From an uncultured Pseudomonadales bacterium (GTDB taxonomy: Bacteria; Pseudomonadota; Gammaproteobacteria; Pseudomonadales; Azotimanducaceae), in contig CAJJAX010000030.1 in the NCBI GenBank assembly GCA_905182155.1, forward strand, positions 1-64,000: a stretch of 64,000 bases of DNA, given 5' to 3'. How positions within the stretch are numbered: position 1 is the first letter of the stretch; each line of letters opens with the position of its first letter. Below the pieces are notes generated by a model. The model was not told where the DNA came from. It ran no database searches and was given only the letters and a program-made list of their open reading frames with translations. Made by a program: the position numbers and the translations under genes. This document shows, one piece after another, positions 46,266 through 60,381 of this stretch.

Positions 46266-46808
46266 ATGGAACTGCGTCAACACGCCAGTATCTTCCTTGT
46301 TGGGCCCATGGCCTCTGGAAAGACAACGCTTGGTAAATTACTGGCCAAGCGATTGGGCCTGCAATTCTTAGACACCGATCATGAGATTGAAAAAAAAACC
46401 GGGGTAAGTGTTCGCGTAATTTTCGAAATGGAGGGCGAGCCTGCCTTTCGGGACCGCGAGTCAAAGATCCTCGAGACACTTTCCCATCAGCCGAGCCTGG
46501 TGTTGGCGACGGGTGGGGGCGCAGTGCTGCGGCCAGAAAATAGGCAGATTTTAGCAACCCGGGGTCTCGTGATTTACCTTAAGCCGGATATTGAAACCCA
46601 GCTCAAACGAACTGCGGATGATCGTAAAAGGCCGCTGCTCCAAAACGTTGATCGCCGCGCCTTCTTTCAGGCGTTGCAGCGGACCCGGGACCCGCTCTAT
46701 CAGGAAGTTGCTGATGTGACGGTATCGGTTGATAACCGACCAGGAAAGAAAATGATCGAGGTTATGCTTTCAATGCTTCAACGCCAAGAATGGATTACAG
46801 AAGAATGA
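46266..46808 (+). CDS. aroK: Shikimate kinase
   Basis: Phosphorylates shikimate at the 3-position in the chorismate pathway. 180 residues: P-loop GPMASGKTTLGKLLAKRLGL, shikimate-binding DTDHEIEKKTGVSVRVIFEM with FRDRESKILE, second substrate motif ATGGGAVLRPENRQ, LID region RKRPLLQN. Follows pilQ by 14 bp and overlaps aroB (ATGA). Confidence 0.96.
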   Translation: MELRQHASIFLVGPMASGKTTLGKLLAKRLGLQFLDTDHEIEKKTGVSVRVIFEMEGEPAFRDRESKILETLSHQPSLVLATGGGAVLRPENRQILATRGLVIYLKPDIETQLKRTADDRKRPLLQNVDRRAFFQALQRTRDPLYQEVADVTVSVDNRPGKKMIEVMLSMLQRQEWITEE

Positions 46809-47902
46809 AATCGATTACGGTTGAGCTTGCAGATCGCAGTTACCCGATCGTGTTTTGCCCAGGTTTGATTACTGGGACCACCGGGGCGGGTCAAGACGTG
46901 CTGGCGGTGGCGGCGGGCGAATCGGTCTTTGTGGTGAGTAATGAAACGGTTGCCGGGTTATATCTAGAGCCGCTCAAAAAGCATTTCGGCGATCGAATGC
47001 TTGGCGCCTACATCATGCCGGATGGCGAGGCCCATAAGACGCTGGATCAGATCAATGCCATTATCGGGGCGCTATTGGCTGGCGGACATACCCGTGAGAC
47101 AACCCTTATTGCGCTTGGTGGCGGGGTTGTTGGCGATGTCACTGGGTTTGCAGCAGCAGTCTATCAACGCGGGGTTCCAGTGATTCAGGTGCCAACCACG
47201 CTTTTGGCTCAGGTTGACTCCTCCGTGGGCGGTAAAACCGCAGTGAATCATCCTTTGGGCAAAAATATGATTGGGGCCTTTCATCAACCCAAGATGGTCG
47301 TGATGGATGTTGAAACGTTAAAGACGTTAAGTGACCGCGAATTTTCGGCTGGACTTGCGGAAATTGTAAAGCATGCAGCACTTGCGGATTGGGAATACTT
47401 TCAATGGCTTGAGGCGAATCAGGCCCCCATCATGGACCGAGATAGCGCGTGCTTAATGGCGATGATCGAGTGGAGTTGTCGTATTAAAGCCGCCATCGTC
47501 GCCGAGGATGAGACCGAGCAGGGCAAGCGAGCGCTCCTGAATTTGGGTCATACCTTTGGGCATGCCATAGAAACGCTATCGGGTTATGGGGTGGTGCTCC
47601 ATGGTGAGGCGGTTGCCATTGGGCTGATGATGGCGGCGGATTATTCGGTGCGCTCAAAAGCTTTGATTGAATCCGCCCCGGAGCAATTAAAACAGTTACT
47701 TACAGCGTTCGCGCTGCCAATACTGCCGCCAAAGGGTTTGAAGAAAACGGCTTTTCTGCAAGCGATGGGCCGCGATAAAAAAGCAACGTCTGCGGGCTTG
47801 CGCTTGGTGATGCTGCGGGACCTGGGACGGGCTGAAGTGACCAGCCAGATTGATGAAGCAGCCCTCGAGCAGACCTTGGATCGCTTTCTTACAGACCGGT
47901 AG
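46805..47902 (+). CDS. aroB: 3-dehydroquinate synthase
   Basis: NAD- and Zn-dependent cyclisation of DAHP to 3-dehydroquinate. 365 residues from the ATG at 46805 that overlaps the aroK stop. NAD-binding GGGVVGDVTGFAAAVYQRGV; TTLLAQVDSSVGGKTAVNHP; zinc ligands in GLAEIVKHA (Glu), NLGHTFGHAIE (His) and LHGEAVAIG (His). Last gene of the pil-aro operon; convergent with gltD. Confidence 0.96.
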   Translation: MKSITVELADRSYPIVFCPGLITGTTGAGQDVLAVAAGESVFVVSNETVAGLYLEPLKKHFGDRMLGAYIMPDGEAHKTLDQINAIIGALLAGGHTRETTLIALGGGVVGDVTGFAAAVYQRGVPVIQVPTTLLAQVDSSVGGKTAVNHPLGKNMIGAFHQPKMVVMDVETLKTLSDREFSAGLAEIVKHAALADWEYFQWLEANQAPIMDRDSACLMAMIEWSCRIKAAIVAEDETEQGKRALLNLGHTFGHAIETLSGYGVVLHGEAVAIGLMMAADYSVRSKALIESAPEQLKQLLTAFALPILPPKGLKKTAFLQAMGRDKKATSAGLRLVMLRDLGRAEVTSQIDEAALEQTLDRFLTDR

Positions 47903-47967
47903 ATCGATGACCCCAAGCGGTTTGTCGGGACGGCAGATGGTCATGCTGTCGGCTGATGACGGGCCCC

Positions 47968-49408
47968 TTACGGCAATTCGGTAGAGCCCATCAGATCGCG
48001 GTCAATTTCTCTTGCCGCTTCTCGGCCTTCGTTAATCGCGCGCACAACCAGATCCTGTCCCCGTCGGCAGTCTGCTGCAGCATAAACCTTGGCAACGCTG
48101 GTTCTAAAGTTTTCTTTATCCGCAATGAAATTGCCCCTTGGATCGACGTCCATCGCAAGCGATTCGTTGAGGTAATGTTCGGGTTGTAAAAACCCCATGG
48201 ACAATAAAACCAGGTCCGCTTCCCAGGTTCTTTCTGAATCAGGGACCTCTTGAAGATTGTGATCCACATCAACGGTTACGACCCCTTTGAGGGTGCCGTC
48301 TGGGTGACGGAGAAAGGTTTTGCTGAGCACTGAGTATTGACGAGGATCGTCTCCGAACCGGGCCTCGCTTTCGGCATGACCGTAATCGACGCGAAAGATT
48401 TTCGGCCAAAGCGGCCAAGGATTATCCGCCCCCCGGGTTTGTGGGGGTTGCGGTAGGAGCTCAAAGTTGACGAGGCTTTTACACCCGTGTCGGAGTGAGG
48501 TGCCGAGGCAGTCGGTCCCGGTGTCGCCACCGCCAATCACAATAACGTGTTTATCCTTTGCTGAAATATAGTTGCCATCTTTGAGGTTTGAATCCAGCAG
48601 ACTTTTGGTGTTTGCGGTCAAAAAAGCCATCGCAAGATGAACGCCGGGGCCATCGCGCCCGGGGATATTCAGGTCACGGGCAACGGTCGCGCCGGTCGCA
48701 AGTAAGACGGCATCAAAATTAGACACCAGCTCCGTAGGGCTAAGGGTTTTGCCGACATCCTGATTAACCAGGAATTCGATGCCTTCTTCTCTCATGATTT
48801 GCACCCGGCGCTCGATGAGGCTTTTCTCGAGTTTCATATTAGGGATGCCGTACATCAACAAGCCGCCAACCGAGTCGGTCGCGCTCATAAACTGTGACTT
48901 TGTGCCCGGCTGTGATTTAGCTGCGCTGCAGCGGACAGCCCGCACGGGCCAGAGCCGACAACGGCGACAGTTTTACCCGTACGGTGCCCGGCTGGTTCGG
49001 TGCTTCACCCAGCCTTCTTCAAAGCCTCGATCGATGATGGCCGCTTCTATATTTTTGATCGTGACGGCGGGCTCAGTTATGCCAAGCACGCAGGCACCTT
49101 CGCAGGGTGCCGGACATACGCGACCGGTAAATTCCGGAAAATTATTGGTTTTGTGCAGGCGGTCAAGAGCCTCCTTCCACCGTCCGTTGATAAACCAGGT
49201 CATTCCACTCCGGGAATGAAGTTATACACGGGACAGCCGTTGTTGCTTGACAGAAAGGCACGCCGCAGTCCATGCAGCGCGCGCCCTGTGTGCTCAGGTT
49301 GCGTCTTCGGGCTCGGTATAGATTTCTTTGAAATCGATAACACGCCAGAGCATCACGATAAGGCACCGTCTCGCGCTGTAATTCTTTAAATCCGGTTGCT
49401 TTTCCCAT
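47968..49408 (-). CDS. gltD: Glutamate synthase (NADPH) small subunit, frameshifted
   Basis: Electron-input subunit of GOGAT: NADPH to FAD to Fe-S clusters. About 480 residues joined. N-terminal [20 protein letters not shown], Fe-S Cys in [12 protein letters not shown] and [20 protein letters not shown] (48973-49203 frame). FAD/NADPH folds are in the main frame ([40 protein letters not shown]). Frame changes near 49330, 49190 and 48950. Downstream of gltB on the same strand. Confidence 0.93.
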
Positions 49409-49421
49409 GATGTGAGTCTTC

Positions 49422-54006
<4,585 letters not shown>

Positions 54007-54309
54007 TTTATTGCCGGATCATCTAACGAAAATCCACAATGCAGCGCGCATTGCGATCTTGAGTGCGTCCTATCGATTTGCTCTTGCCATGCAACGGGGC
54101 TTTTGGCTCGGGTACCGAGGCCAAGGGTGCCAATTTGTCGCAGGACACTGAAGCGCGAGTCTCAGCATCACATCGTTTTGCATTCGGTCTTATGAACTTA
54201 TGGCAAACGAGAACCAGGATAATGGTTGCTGTTGGTCTAAATACGTCTCATCACGTCACGGTGATAGGATGACGGCTTAAAAGGCCTCGCTATTCCCGAT
54301 GGCGCACAA

Positions 54310-54345
54310 GCGTTCTTCCTATTACGTGCGTTCTTCCTATTACGT
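54310..54345 (+). repeat. 18-bp tandem duplication
   Basis: GCGTTCTTCCTATTACGT occurs twice without a gap and without a mismatch, then a decayed third copy (GCTTTCGTCTTATTAC). Lies about 300 bp upstream of the gltB start. Confidence 0.9.
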
Positions 54346-54409
54346 GCTTTCGTCTTATTACTGATTGCCGTTTTACGCGGCGCTTTGTCTACCGAACGCG
54401 TTTATTTAT

Positions 54410-54493
54410 TAAAAGCTTCTTACTTAAAGCTTCTTATTTAAAGCTATTGGCTAAACGCTCTGCATTAAACGCTCTGCACTAAAAGCGCTGTAC
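54410..54493 (+). repeat. Degenerate 13-15-bp tandem repeat, six copies
   Basis: Units begin TAAA: TAAAAGCTTCTTACT, TAAAGCTTCTTATT, TAAAGCTATTGGC, TAAACGCTCTGCAT, TAAACGCTCTGCAC, TAAAAGCGCTGTAC. Adjacent units are most alike, which indicates growth by stepwise duplication. Confidence 0.85.
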
Positions 54494-54835
54494 TAAAACC
54501 AAATTGCCAAAACCGGTTTTTCAAGAGAAGATTTACGTTTAAGTTTGTGGGACCAACGGTCTGATGCCATCACCGAAACGGGGCCGCAAACGATAGCATT
54601 GGGGGGGGTAAAGTCAACCCTCCGAGGATTTCCAGAAAGATTTTATGGTTATAACATCATGTTTTTACTCGCCTATTACCCATTCCGATAACAATGGAGA
54701 TATTCTGAAACTTTTAAGCCGGCGTGGGACGCCTAGGTGCTGGTCGCGGATTGGCGCGTCGGGTGTAGGGTTAACATCGTGAGGTTTGCAAAGCGCTTGG
54801 AAACTGGCGGGAAAAACGGTGCTATACTGCCGCCC

Positions 54836-54849
54836 GCGCCCTCGGGCGC
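54836..54849 (+). promoter_or_regulatory. GC-rich hairpin in the mdh leader
   Basis: GCGCC-CTCG-GGCGC, 36 bp upstream of the mdh start. A possible -10 box TATACT lies just before it (54823-54828). No T-run follows, so it is more likely an mRNA 5' stabiliser than an attenuator. Confidence 0.35.
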
Positions 54850-54884
54850 CCATCAAAAAAGTCTGAATCAGGAGTATATGACGC

Positions 54885-55862
54885 ATGAAACCCGCCGTTA
54901 AAGTCGCAGTCACTGGCGCTGCCGGACAAATCAGTTATTCCCTGTTGTTTCGTATCGCATCGGGTCAAATGCTTGGGCCGGATCAGCCCATTATTCTGCA
55001 ATTGCTTGAGATTCCCCCGGCCATGGGTGCGCTCAAGGGCGTAGTAATGGAGCTGGAGGATTGTGCCTTTCCGTTGGTTGAGCGCATTGTGCCAACGGAT
55101 GATCCCAATGTTGCCTTTGATGGCGTCTGCTATGCGCTATTAGTGGGCTCTAGGCCTCGGGGGCCGGGCATGGAGCGAAAAGATCTTTTGGAAGCCAATG
55201 CGCAGATATTCTCCGTTCAGGGTAAAGCGTTGGACGCACATGCAGATCCCTCGGTGAAGGTTTTGGTCGTCGGTAATCCGGCCAATACGAACTGTCTGAT
55301 CGCTCAAAGAAACGCGCCGAGTCTTGATCCTCGACAATTTACTGCGATGACTCGTTTGGACCACAACCGTGCGAAGACCCAATTGGCTCAGAAAGCGGGT
55401 GCCCATGTCACGGACATTGAGGGCCTTGCGATCTGGGGCAATCACTCAGCGACCCAATACCCAGATTTGTTTCACGCAACCGTTGTCGGTCGCGCGGCGA
55501 CGGAGTTGGTGGATGAAGCCTGGATTTCTGAGACATTCATTCCAACGGTGCAGCAACGAGGGGCGGCCATTATTGAAGCCAGAGGCTTATCGAGCGCTGC
55601 CAGCGCCGCGAATGCGGCCACTGAGCACATGCGGGATTGGGCCCTCGGCAGTCAGGATCAGATCGTCTCTATGGGGATCTATTCAGATGGTAGCTACGAC
55701 ATTGCGCCAGGACTGATTTACAGTTTTCCCTGCCGCTGTGAGGCGGGTGTTTGGACCATCGTGCAAGGTCTTGAGATCAACGATTTCTCTCGCGCTCGAA
55801 TGACGACGACCGAACAAGAACTGATCGAAGAGCGGGATGCGGTTGCGCATCTGCTGCCTTAG
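54885..55862 (+). CDS. mdh: Malate dehydrogenase
   Basis: NAD-dependent oxidation of malate to oxaloacetate in the TCA cycle. 325 residues of the cytosolic-type group. NAD-binding [19 protein letters not shown], active-site loop [13 protein letters not shown] with the substrate Arg pair, [27 protein letters not shown] (Asp/Arg), catalytic His in [17 protein letters not shown] lies upstream (54871-54875). Monocistronic with its own terminator. Confidence 0.97.
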   Translation: MKPAVKVAVTGAAGQISYSLLFRIASGQMLGPDQPIILQLLEIPPAMGALKGVVMELEDCAFPLVERIVPTDDPNVAFDGVCYALLVGSRPRGPGMERKDLLEANAQIFSVQGKALDAHADPSVKVLVVGNPANTNCLIAQRNAPSLDPRQFTAMTRLDHNRAKTQLAQKAGAHVTDIEGLAIWGNHSATQYPDLFHATVVGRAATELVDEAWISETFIPTVQQRGAAIIEARGLSSAASAANAATEHMRDWALGSQDQIVSMGIYSDGSYDIAPGLIYSFPCRCEAGVWTIVQGLEINDFSRARMTTTEQELIEERDAVAHLLP

Positions 55863-55880
55863 AGATTGCGTCAATCAGTG

Positions 55881-55915
55881 CGCCCAGACCGGGAGTCGTG
55901 GTCTGGGCGGTTTTT
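55881..55915 (+). terminator. Rho-independent terminator of mdh
   Basis: CGCCCAGACC pairs perfectly with GGTCTGGGCG around a 9-nt loop, followed by GTTTTTG. It starts 18 bp after the mdh stop and lies between convergent mdh and aroA. Confidence 0.92.
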
Positions 55916-55930
55916 GAGTCGGCGAAGGTT

Positions 55931-57220
55931 TTAGCGCTCGCAGATGGATTCGAAGACTTTGAAGTAGTCTGGGAATGTTTTTGAGGTGACCGATGGGTCG
56001 TTGATCGTAACTTGCGTGCCGCCCAGGGCAACCAACGAAAAGCACATCGCCATTCTGTGATCACCATAAGTCTCAATGCTCGCCGGTAATAAGGTTTTCG
56101 GCGGCGTGATGGTGATGCTGTCCCGGGTTGTGGTAACCGTTGCCCCCACGCGTTGTAGTTCCGTTGCCATCGCGGTCATTCTATCGGTTTCTTTGATGCG
56201 CCAGTTGTAGATGTTTCTAATCGTGGTGGGTCCTTCGGCAAATAGCGCAAGGATTGCGACGGTCATGGCCGCATCTGGAATGTGATTCAAGTCGGCGTCA
56301 ATCCCCCGAAGCTCACCGCTCGATTGCACTCGGATCGACGCGTCCTGACAGTCAACCTTTGCGCCCATGGCCCTCACAACCTCAGCAAAGGCAACGTCCC
56401 CTTGGAGTGAGGTTCGGCCAACGCCGTGAACGGTCACATCGCCACAAATGGCGGCGGCCGCAAGAAAGTAGCTTGCGGTACTGGCATCACCCTCAACCAT
56501 AAAGTGACCCGGGCTTTGATATCGCTGATTGCCCGAAAGGTAGAAGCGCTGATAATCGGTATGGCTGGCCTGGACGCCGAAAGCAGACATCATGGCGAGG
56601 GTCATATCGATGTAAGGTTTGGAAACCAGCTCGCCGTCAATATCGATGGTGCTGGGCAACGTGCCCATCGGGAGACTCAGTAGCAGGGCCGTAAGGTATT
56701 GGCTCGAGAGGCGGCCGTCTAGGGTCAGCGCGCCGCCTTTAAGATTGCCACCGCGAAGTTGCAGGGGCGGATAACCGGGTACGCCAAGGTAAACACTCGA
56801 GACATTCAATGCTTGTAAGGCATCCGTGAGCGGACCGATGGGCCGCTCGCGCATGTAGTGATCGCCATCGATAACAAAGTCCCCCGGGGTCAGAGCCAGC
56901 ATTGCGGTCAAAGGCCTCAGCACGGTGCCGGCATTGCCAAGATGAAGCGCACGGGTTTCGCTGTCTGCTGGGAAGGGGCCGGCCTTGCCGAGAACCTGGC
57001 ACTGCCGCTGGTCGCGATCGATATCAACCCGGACGCCCAGTTGGGTCAAGGCATCCAACATTCTCTGAGTATCGTCGCTGAAGAGGATATTGGTGACCAG
57101 CGTTTCGCCCTGGGCCACTGCGGCCAGCAGTAATGCCCGGTTGGTCATGCTCTTTGATCCCGGTAGGGTCACGGATCCATTAACCCGTTGAATGGGCGTG
57201 AGCGTCAGGGCATCAGTCAT
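55931..57220 (-). CDS. aroA: 3-phosphoshikimate 1-carboxyvinyltransferase (EPSP synthase)
   Basis: Adds enolpyruvate from PEP to shikimate-3-phosphate. 429 residues from the ATG at 57220. Substrate motifs: NGSVTLPGSKSMTNRALLLA, LHLGNAGTVLRPLTA (class I NAGT), RLSSQYLTALLLSLPMG, the catalytic Asp/Lys region AAMTVAILALFAEGPTTIRN with YNWRIKETDRMTAMATEL, and ETYGDHRMAMCFSLVAL. Overlaps syd by 8 nt. Confidence 0.97.
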   Translation of the reverse strand: MTDALTLTPIQRVNGSVTLPGSKSMTNRALLLAAVAQGETLVTNILFSDDTQRMLDALTQLGVRVDIDRDQRQCQVLGKAGPFPADSETRALHLGNAGTVLRPLTAMLALTPGDFVIDGDHYMRERPIGPLTDALQALNVSSVYLGVPGYPPLQLRGGNLKGGALTLDGRLSSQYLTALLLSLPMGTLPSTIDIDGELVSKPYIDMTLAMMSAFGVQASHTDYQRFYLSGNQRYQSPGHFMVEGDASTASYFLAAAAICGDVTVHGVGRTSLQGDVAFAEVVRAMGAKVDCQDASIRVQSSGELRGIDADLNHIPDAAMTVAILALFAEGPTTIRNIYNWRIKETDRMTAMATELQRVGATVTTTRDSITITPPKTLLPASIETYGDHRMAMCFSLVALGGTQVTINDPSVTSKTFPDYFKVFESICER

Positions 57221-57788
57221 GGTGGGGCATCTCAATGGGGTTCAATGGCGCAGGTTGCAGATTAAGCAGGCTAAGAAACTGAGTCAATGAAGGCGCTAAG
57301 ACCTCGCCGTCACCCATGCCCGGCGTTTCTAAAAGAATCTGACCGGTGCGGTTGTCGAGGCTGATGATCTTTTCGCTACCATCTTCAACCGTTGCAAAAA
57401 ATAAGGTCAGCGCAGCGCCCGCATTTTTCTGCATTAAATAGTGTCCAATTAAATTGCCGATCAACCGTTCAAAATCATCTGGATTCCAGATTTGGATTAA
57501 AGAGATCGGCAATCCATCCAGCATGCAGGGCAAGGCGCCAGACCAAAGGCTCAAGTAGAAGGCTTTCAGATCGGGATGAACGGGTTGTTCAATTGCGGTT
57601 TCAAATCCCGTAAAGCTCATTTTCGGGATTTGTGCCCTCGGGTACCAATAACTGTGATTTAAATCTCTCAGCACTTCACAGGGTGACTGCCAGTCATCCA
57701 GGTCGGTCTTAAAGGTTGGGTTCGCAAAACCCGTTAAGGGTGCCCTAATCAGTGCCATGAGGTCTTGGTCAATCAAGTGAGGCCGCAT
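57213..57788 (-). CDS. syd: SecY-interacting protein Syd
   Basis: Peripheral inner-membrane protein that binds SecY and can jam or quality-check translocons. 191 residues. Family features: VHPDLKAFYLSLWSGALPC, ISLIQIWNPDDFERLIGNLI, the GHYLMQKNAGAALTLFFATV core, and DNRTGQILLETPGMGDGEVL followed by LAPSLTQFLSLL. ATG 57788. Translationally coupled to the unrelated aroA. Confidence 0.88.
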   Translation of the reverse strand: MRPHLIDQDLMALIRAPLTGFANPTFKTDLDDWQSPCEVLRDLNHSYWYPRAQIPKMSFTGFETAIEQPVHPDLKAFYLSLWSGALPCMLDGLPISLIQIWNPDDFERLIGNLIGHYLMQKNAGAALTLFFATVEDGSEKIISLDNRTGQILLETPGMGDGEVLAPSLTQFLSLLNLQPAPLNPIEMPHHD

Positions 57789-57869
57789 CAAGTTTTGTCG
57801 GGAGTCCTATGATAACAGGCCAGCGTGGTTTTTTCGGACCCGATCACTCGATTGGGCCGCACGCGCCGT

Positions 57870-58283
57870 TTACAGAGGCTTAACAATGACGAGGATGAGG
57901 ATCGGTGTTAGCAGCAACAATGCCCCTTCGTTATACAGCCGAAAGAAGAGTGAGCTCCGAATGATTTGTCCCCGCTTAAGCTGCGCCGCATACCGGAAGG
58001 ATTGCCATTGATACCCGCACAGGCCGGCAACGAAGGCTAATTTCCAATAGAGCCATTGCCCTGAAAACCCATAATGCAGCCAAAGCACAAACCCTGGGAT
58101 GAGCGCAAGGATCATCATCACCGTTGAAAATCGAACGAGCTTATCAGCCATGATGATTAGTCGTCGCGTGTCTTCGCCAGCGGTCTGACCCTCTGCCGCA
58201 TGGACTAAAATTCGAGGTAGGTAAAAAACCCCAGCCATCCAAGCCATGACAAATAAGACGTGTATCACTTTGATCCATAGCAT
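57870..58283 (-). CDS. hemJ: HemJ-like protoporphyrinogen IX oxidase (CopD/UPF0093 family)
   Basis: 137-residue membrane protein with four helices. The opening LWIKVIHVLFVMAWMAGVFY with LPRILVHAAE, and the later LYWKLAFVAGLCGYQW, carry the conserved His and Lys of HemJ, which oxidises protoporphyrinogen in heme synthesis. It replaces HemG/HemY in many proteobacteria; neither is visible in this window. It lies 12 bp after the SDR gene on the same strand. Confidence 0.82.
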   Translation of the reverse strand: MLWIKVIHVLFVMAWMAGVFYLPRILVHAAEGQTAGEDTRRLIIMADKLVRFSTVMMILALIPGFVLWLHYGFSGQWLYWKLAFVAGLCGYQWQSFRYAAQLKRGQIIRSSLFFRLYNEGALLLLTPILILVIVKPL

Positions 58284-58295
58284 GCGCGAACCCTC

Positions 58296-59078
58296 TTAAA
58301 CAATTCCCACGGCGCCGCCATCGACGCGAATATTTTGTCCGTGAATAAAGCTGGCACGGGCTGACGCTAAAAATACCACAACATCCGCGACCTCTTCTCG
58401 GGTCGCAATGCGGCCTAATGGGTTTTCAAAAAAAGCCTCTGTGATTTTTGCCTCAGCCGCATCAAAAGTCTCTCCCCAGCCTTTTTTTTGCGCAATCGAA
58501 GTATACGACGCTTCGACTTCAGGGGTTCGGATGAGTCCCGGCGACACGAGGTTGACCGTCAGGTGCTTGCTCGGTACGGCTTTTGCGAGCCCTGCCGTAA
58601 GCGTTGCCAAAGCGCCTTTGGCCGCATAATAGTGCGGCATGGCCTTATTAGGGCGGGTCGAGCCAATGGTTCCGAGATTAATAATCCGGCCTTGGCTGGA
58701 CGCGCCGAGCATGGGTAATAAGCCTTGGGTGATGCGACTCACCGACAACACATTGTGTTCGTAAAGGTCTCGCCAATCATCGGCGCTCGTCGTGGTCCAG
58801 GTGCCTTGGCCCGCGGTGCCATAGTTGTTCACTAGAACGTCCAACTGCTCGGTTTGCTCTAAGATTTGCGCAATAACGGCTTGGCAGCCCTCATCAGTCC
58901 AGAGTTTGCCCGACACGGCGAACGGAAATTCAGCCCGTAGCGGTAATAGCGCCGCCTCATCTGGAGCGTGTACAATCACGCGCGCGCCTTCAGCCTTGAA
59001 GTGATTGGCAATAATACGGCCGGTGCCGCGATGACTGCCGCTGACGAAAACAGTTCGATCGGTGAGTTCGAGTTCCAT
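58296..59078 (-). CDS. Short-chain dehydrogenase/reductase
   Basis: Classical-type SDR of 260 residues using NAD(P). Nucleotide motif FVSGSHRGTGRIIANHFKAE (TGxxxGxG variant with Ser and Thr), LDVLVNNYGTAGQGTW, catalytic Ser in IINLGTIGSTRPN, Tyr-x3-Lys in HYYAAKGALATLTAGLAK, and the C-terminal IHGQNIRVDGGAVGIV. The substrate cannot be named. Divergent from the TauE-like gene. Confidence 0.92.
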   Translation of the reverse strand: MELELTDRTVFVSGSHRGTGRIIANHFKAEGARVIVHAPDEAALLPLRAEFPFAVSGKLWTDEGCQAVIAQILEQTEQLDVLVNNYGTAGQGTWTTTSADDWRDLYEHNVLSVSRITQGLLPMLGASSQGRIINLGTIGSTRPNKAMPHYYAAKGALATLTAGLAKAVPSKHLTVNLVSPGLIRTPEVEASYTSIAQKKGWGETFDAAEAKITEAFFENPLGRIATREEVADVVVFLASARASFIHGQNIRVDGGAVGIV

Positions 59079-59124
59079 ATTTTTTTTGAGTTAAATTTTG
59101 AACCCAGTGTAACGGAAAACGGAT

Positions 59125-59880
59125 ATGGATTTACCTACCCTTGGCCTCTTTCTCTTGATCGTCGCCTTTGCCGCGGTAACCCAAACGATTACGGGTTTTG
59201 CCATGGGACTCATCATTGTGGCCGTCACAGCGGCCTTGGGCATCTTGTCGATTCTTGAGGTCACAGCCATTATTTCGATCATCTCGATGGTGAATACCCT
59301 GCTGGTTCTTCGGCAATCACGCAAAGGCATTAACCTTCGGTTGCTTGGGTTGATCTCGCTTGGGTTATTGCCCAGTTTGGTCTTAGGGTTTCTCTTTTTG
59401 GATCGGTTTGGCGAAACCTATGATCACTTTTTGAAAACCGGGTTGGGTTTGATGGTGATGTCAGCTGGAATTCTGATGATGCTCAAGCCCGCGCAATGGC
59501 CGAGGCCGTCATCGAGTCATTCCGCGGTGTTCGTCGGGTTTTTGGGCGGTTTTTTTGGTGGTCTATACAGTGCGGCCGGCGCCCCGATTGCCTACTTTCT
59601 GTATCGCCAACCTGATTCCGTGGCAACGATCCGATTGACTTTATTAGCCGTTTTTTTTCTCTCAACCTTCAGTCGAGCGATGATGGGGGTGGTTTATGGT
59701 CATTTCACAGAAGCGGTCCTGATCAAGACGGTGCTGGCATTGCCTTTGGTCATTCTTATCAGTATCGGGTTGCAGAGAAATTTTGAACGGATCCCGGATC
59801 AATTCGTGCGCCGGTTGGTGTTTATTGTTCTGCAAGCGATGGGCGCCTGGTTGATTATTCAGTCCTTGTTCTTTGCATGA
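59125..59880 (+). CDS. TauE/SafE family membrane exporter
   Basis: 251-residue polytopic protein of the TSUP family (sulfite, sulfoacetate or organic-anion exporters), about eight helices. The two half repeats start QTITGFAMGLIIVAVTAALG and SAVFVGFLGGFFGGLYSAAG, each with the Gly-rich family motif. The 3' end overlaps the convergent GNAT gene by 26 nt. Substrate unknown; no sulfonate genes nearby. Confidence 0.88.
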   Translation: MDLPTLGLFLLIVAFAAVTQTITGFAMGLIIVAVTAALGILSILEVTAIISIISMVNTLLVLRQSRKGINLRLLGLISLGLLPSLVLGFLFLDRFGETYDHFLKTGLGLMVMSAGILMMLKPAQWPRPSSSHSAVFVGFLGGFFGGLYSAAGAPIAYFLYRQPDSVATIRLTLLAVFFLSTFSRAMMGVVYGHFTEAVLIKTVLALPLVILISIGLQRNFERIPDQFVRRLVFIVLQAMGAWLIIQSLFFA

Positions 59881-60355
59881 TGCAGACGCTTTGGGCCTGA
59901 CCAAACTTCTCACCGATGTCGCTCAGTTCGCCGACGACCTGGAACCCAAGCTGCTGATGGAGTTTAACGCTCGCGGGGTTCGGTAGCGTCACGATCGCAA
60001 TGGCTTGATTAACCGGCGTTGCATCCAGGGCTAAAAACAATTTCCGATAGAGCGCGGTTCCAAGACCTTTGCCCAGTGCACTGCGTGCAATGTAAATGCT
60101 GGTCTCAACGGTATTCAGATAGCCTGCTTTGGGTCTGAACGGTTGGCTTGCGGTGAAACCCAATAGGTCTGCATTCTTGAGGGCAACCCACAACTGGGCC
60201 CGCCCGCCCTCGCAGAACTGTTTGAACCACTCGGTCTTATCCGGTAAAGAAATGGGTTCGAGATCGAATGTGGCGGCAGAATTTAGAATATAATCGTTGT
60301 AGAGCGCATTGATTGCTCTCAGATCCTTTAACATCGCAGGTCGAAAAACCGTCAT
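59855..60355 (-). CDS. GNAT N-acetyltransferase (phosphinothricin acetyltransferase-like)
   Basis: 166 residues. N-terminal FRPAMLKDLRAINALYNDYI with the SAATFDLEPISL block seen in Pat/Bar-like enzymes, acetyl-CoA motif A in IYIARSALGKGLGTALYRKL, motif B NPASVKLHQQLGFQVVGELS. It may acetylate methionine sulfoximine/sulfone or a similar amine; not certain. Divergent from the acyltransferase gene by 26 bp. Confidence 0.85.
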   Translation of the reverse strand: MTVFRPAMLKDLRAINALYNDYILNSAATFDLEPISLPDKTEWFKQFCEGGRAQLWVALKNADLLGFTASQPFRPKAGYLNTVETSIYIARSALGKGLGTALYRKLFLALDATPVNQAIAIVTLPNPASVKLHQQLGFQVVGELSDIGEKFGQAQSVCIMQRTRTE

Positions 60356-60381
60356 GAGCTGGTACAGTCAGAAGTTGGCCT

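Larger units (their letters stand above)
54007..54884. other. Divergent intergenic region between gltB and mdh
   Basis: About 880 bp with no gene I can support. It includes a short dyad ATCAC-N6-GTGAT (54250-54265) in the presumed gltB leader, two families of short tandem repeats (54310-54345 and 54410-54493), an AT-rich stretch and the mdh promoter/leader. The region is unusually long for a promoter gap. Confidence 0.55.

Noticed and set aside
54836-54849. Riboswitch or attenuator in the mdh leader
   Set aside because: Only one small hairpin is present, with no terminator T-run, no alternative stem and no known aptamer motif.
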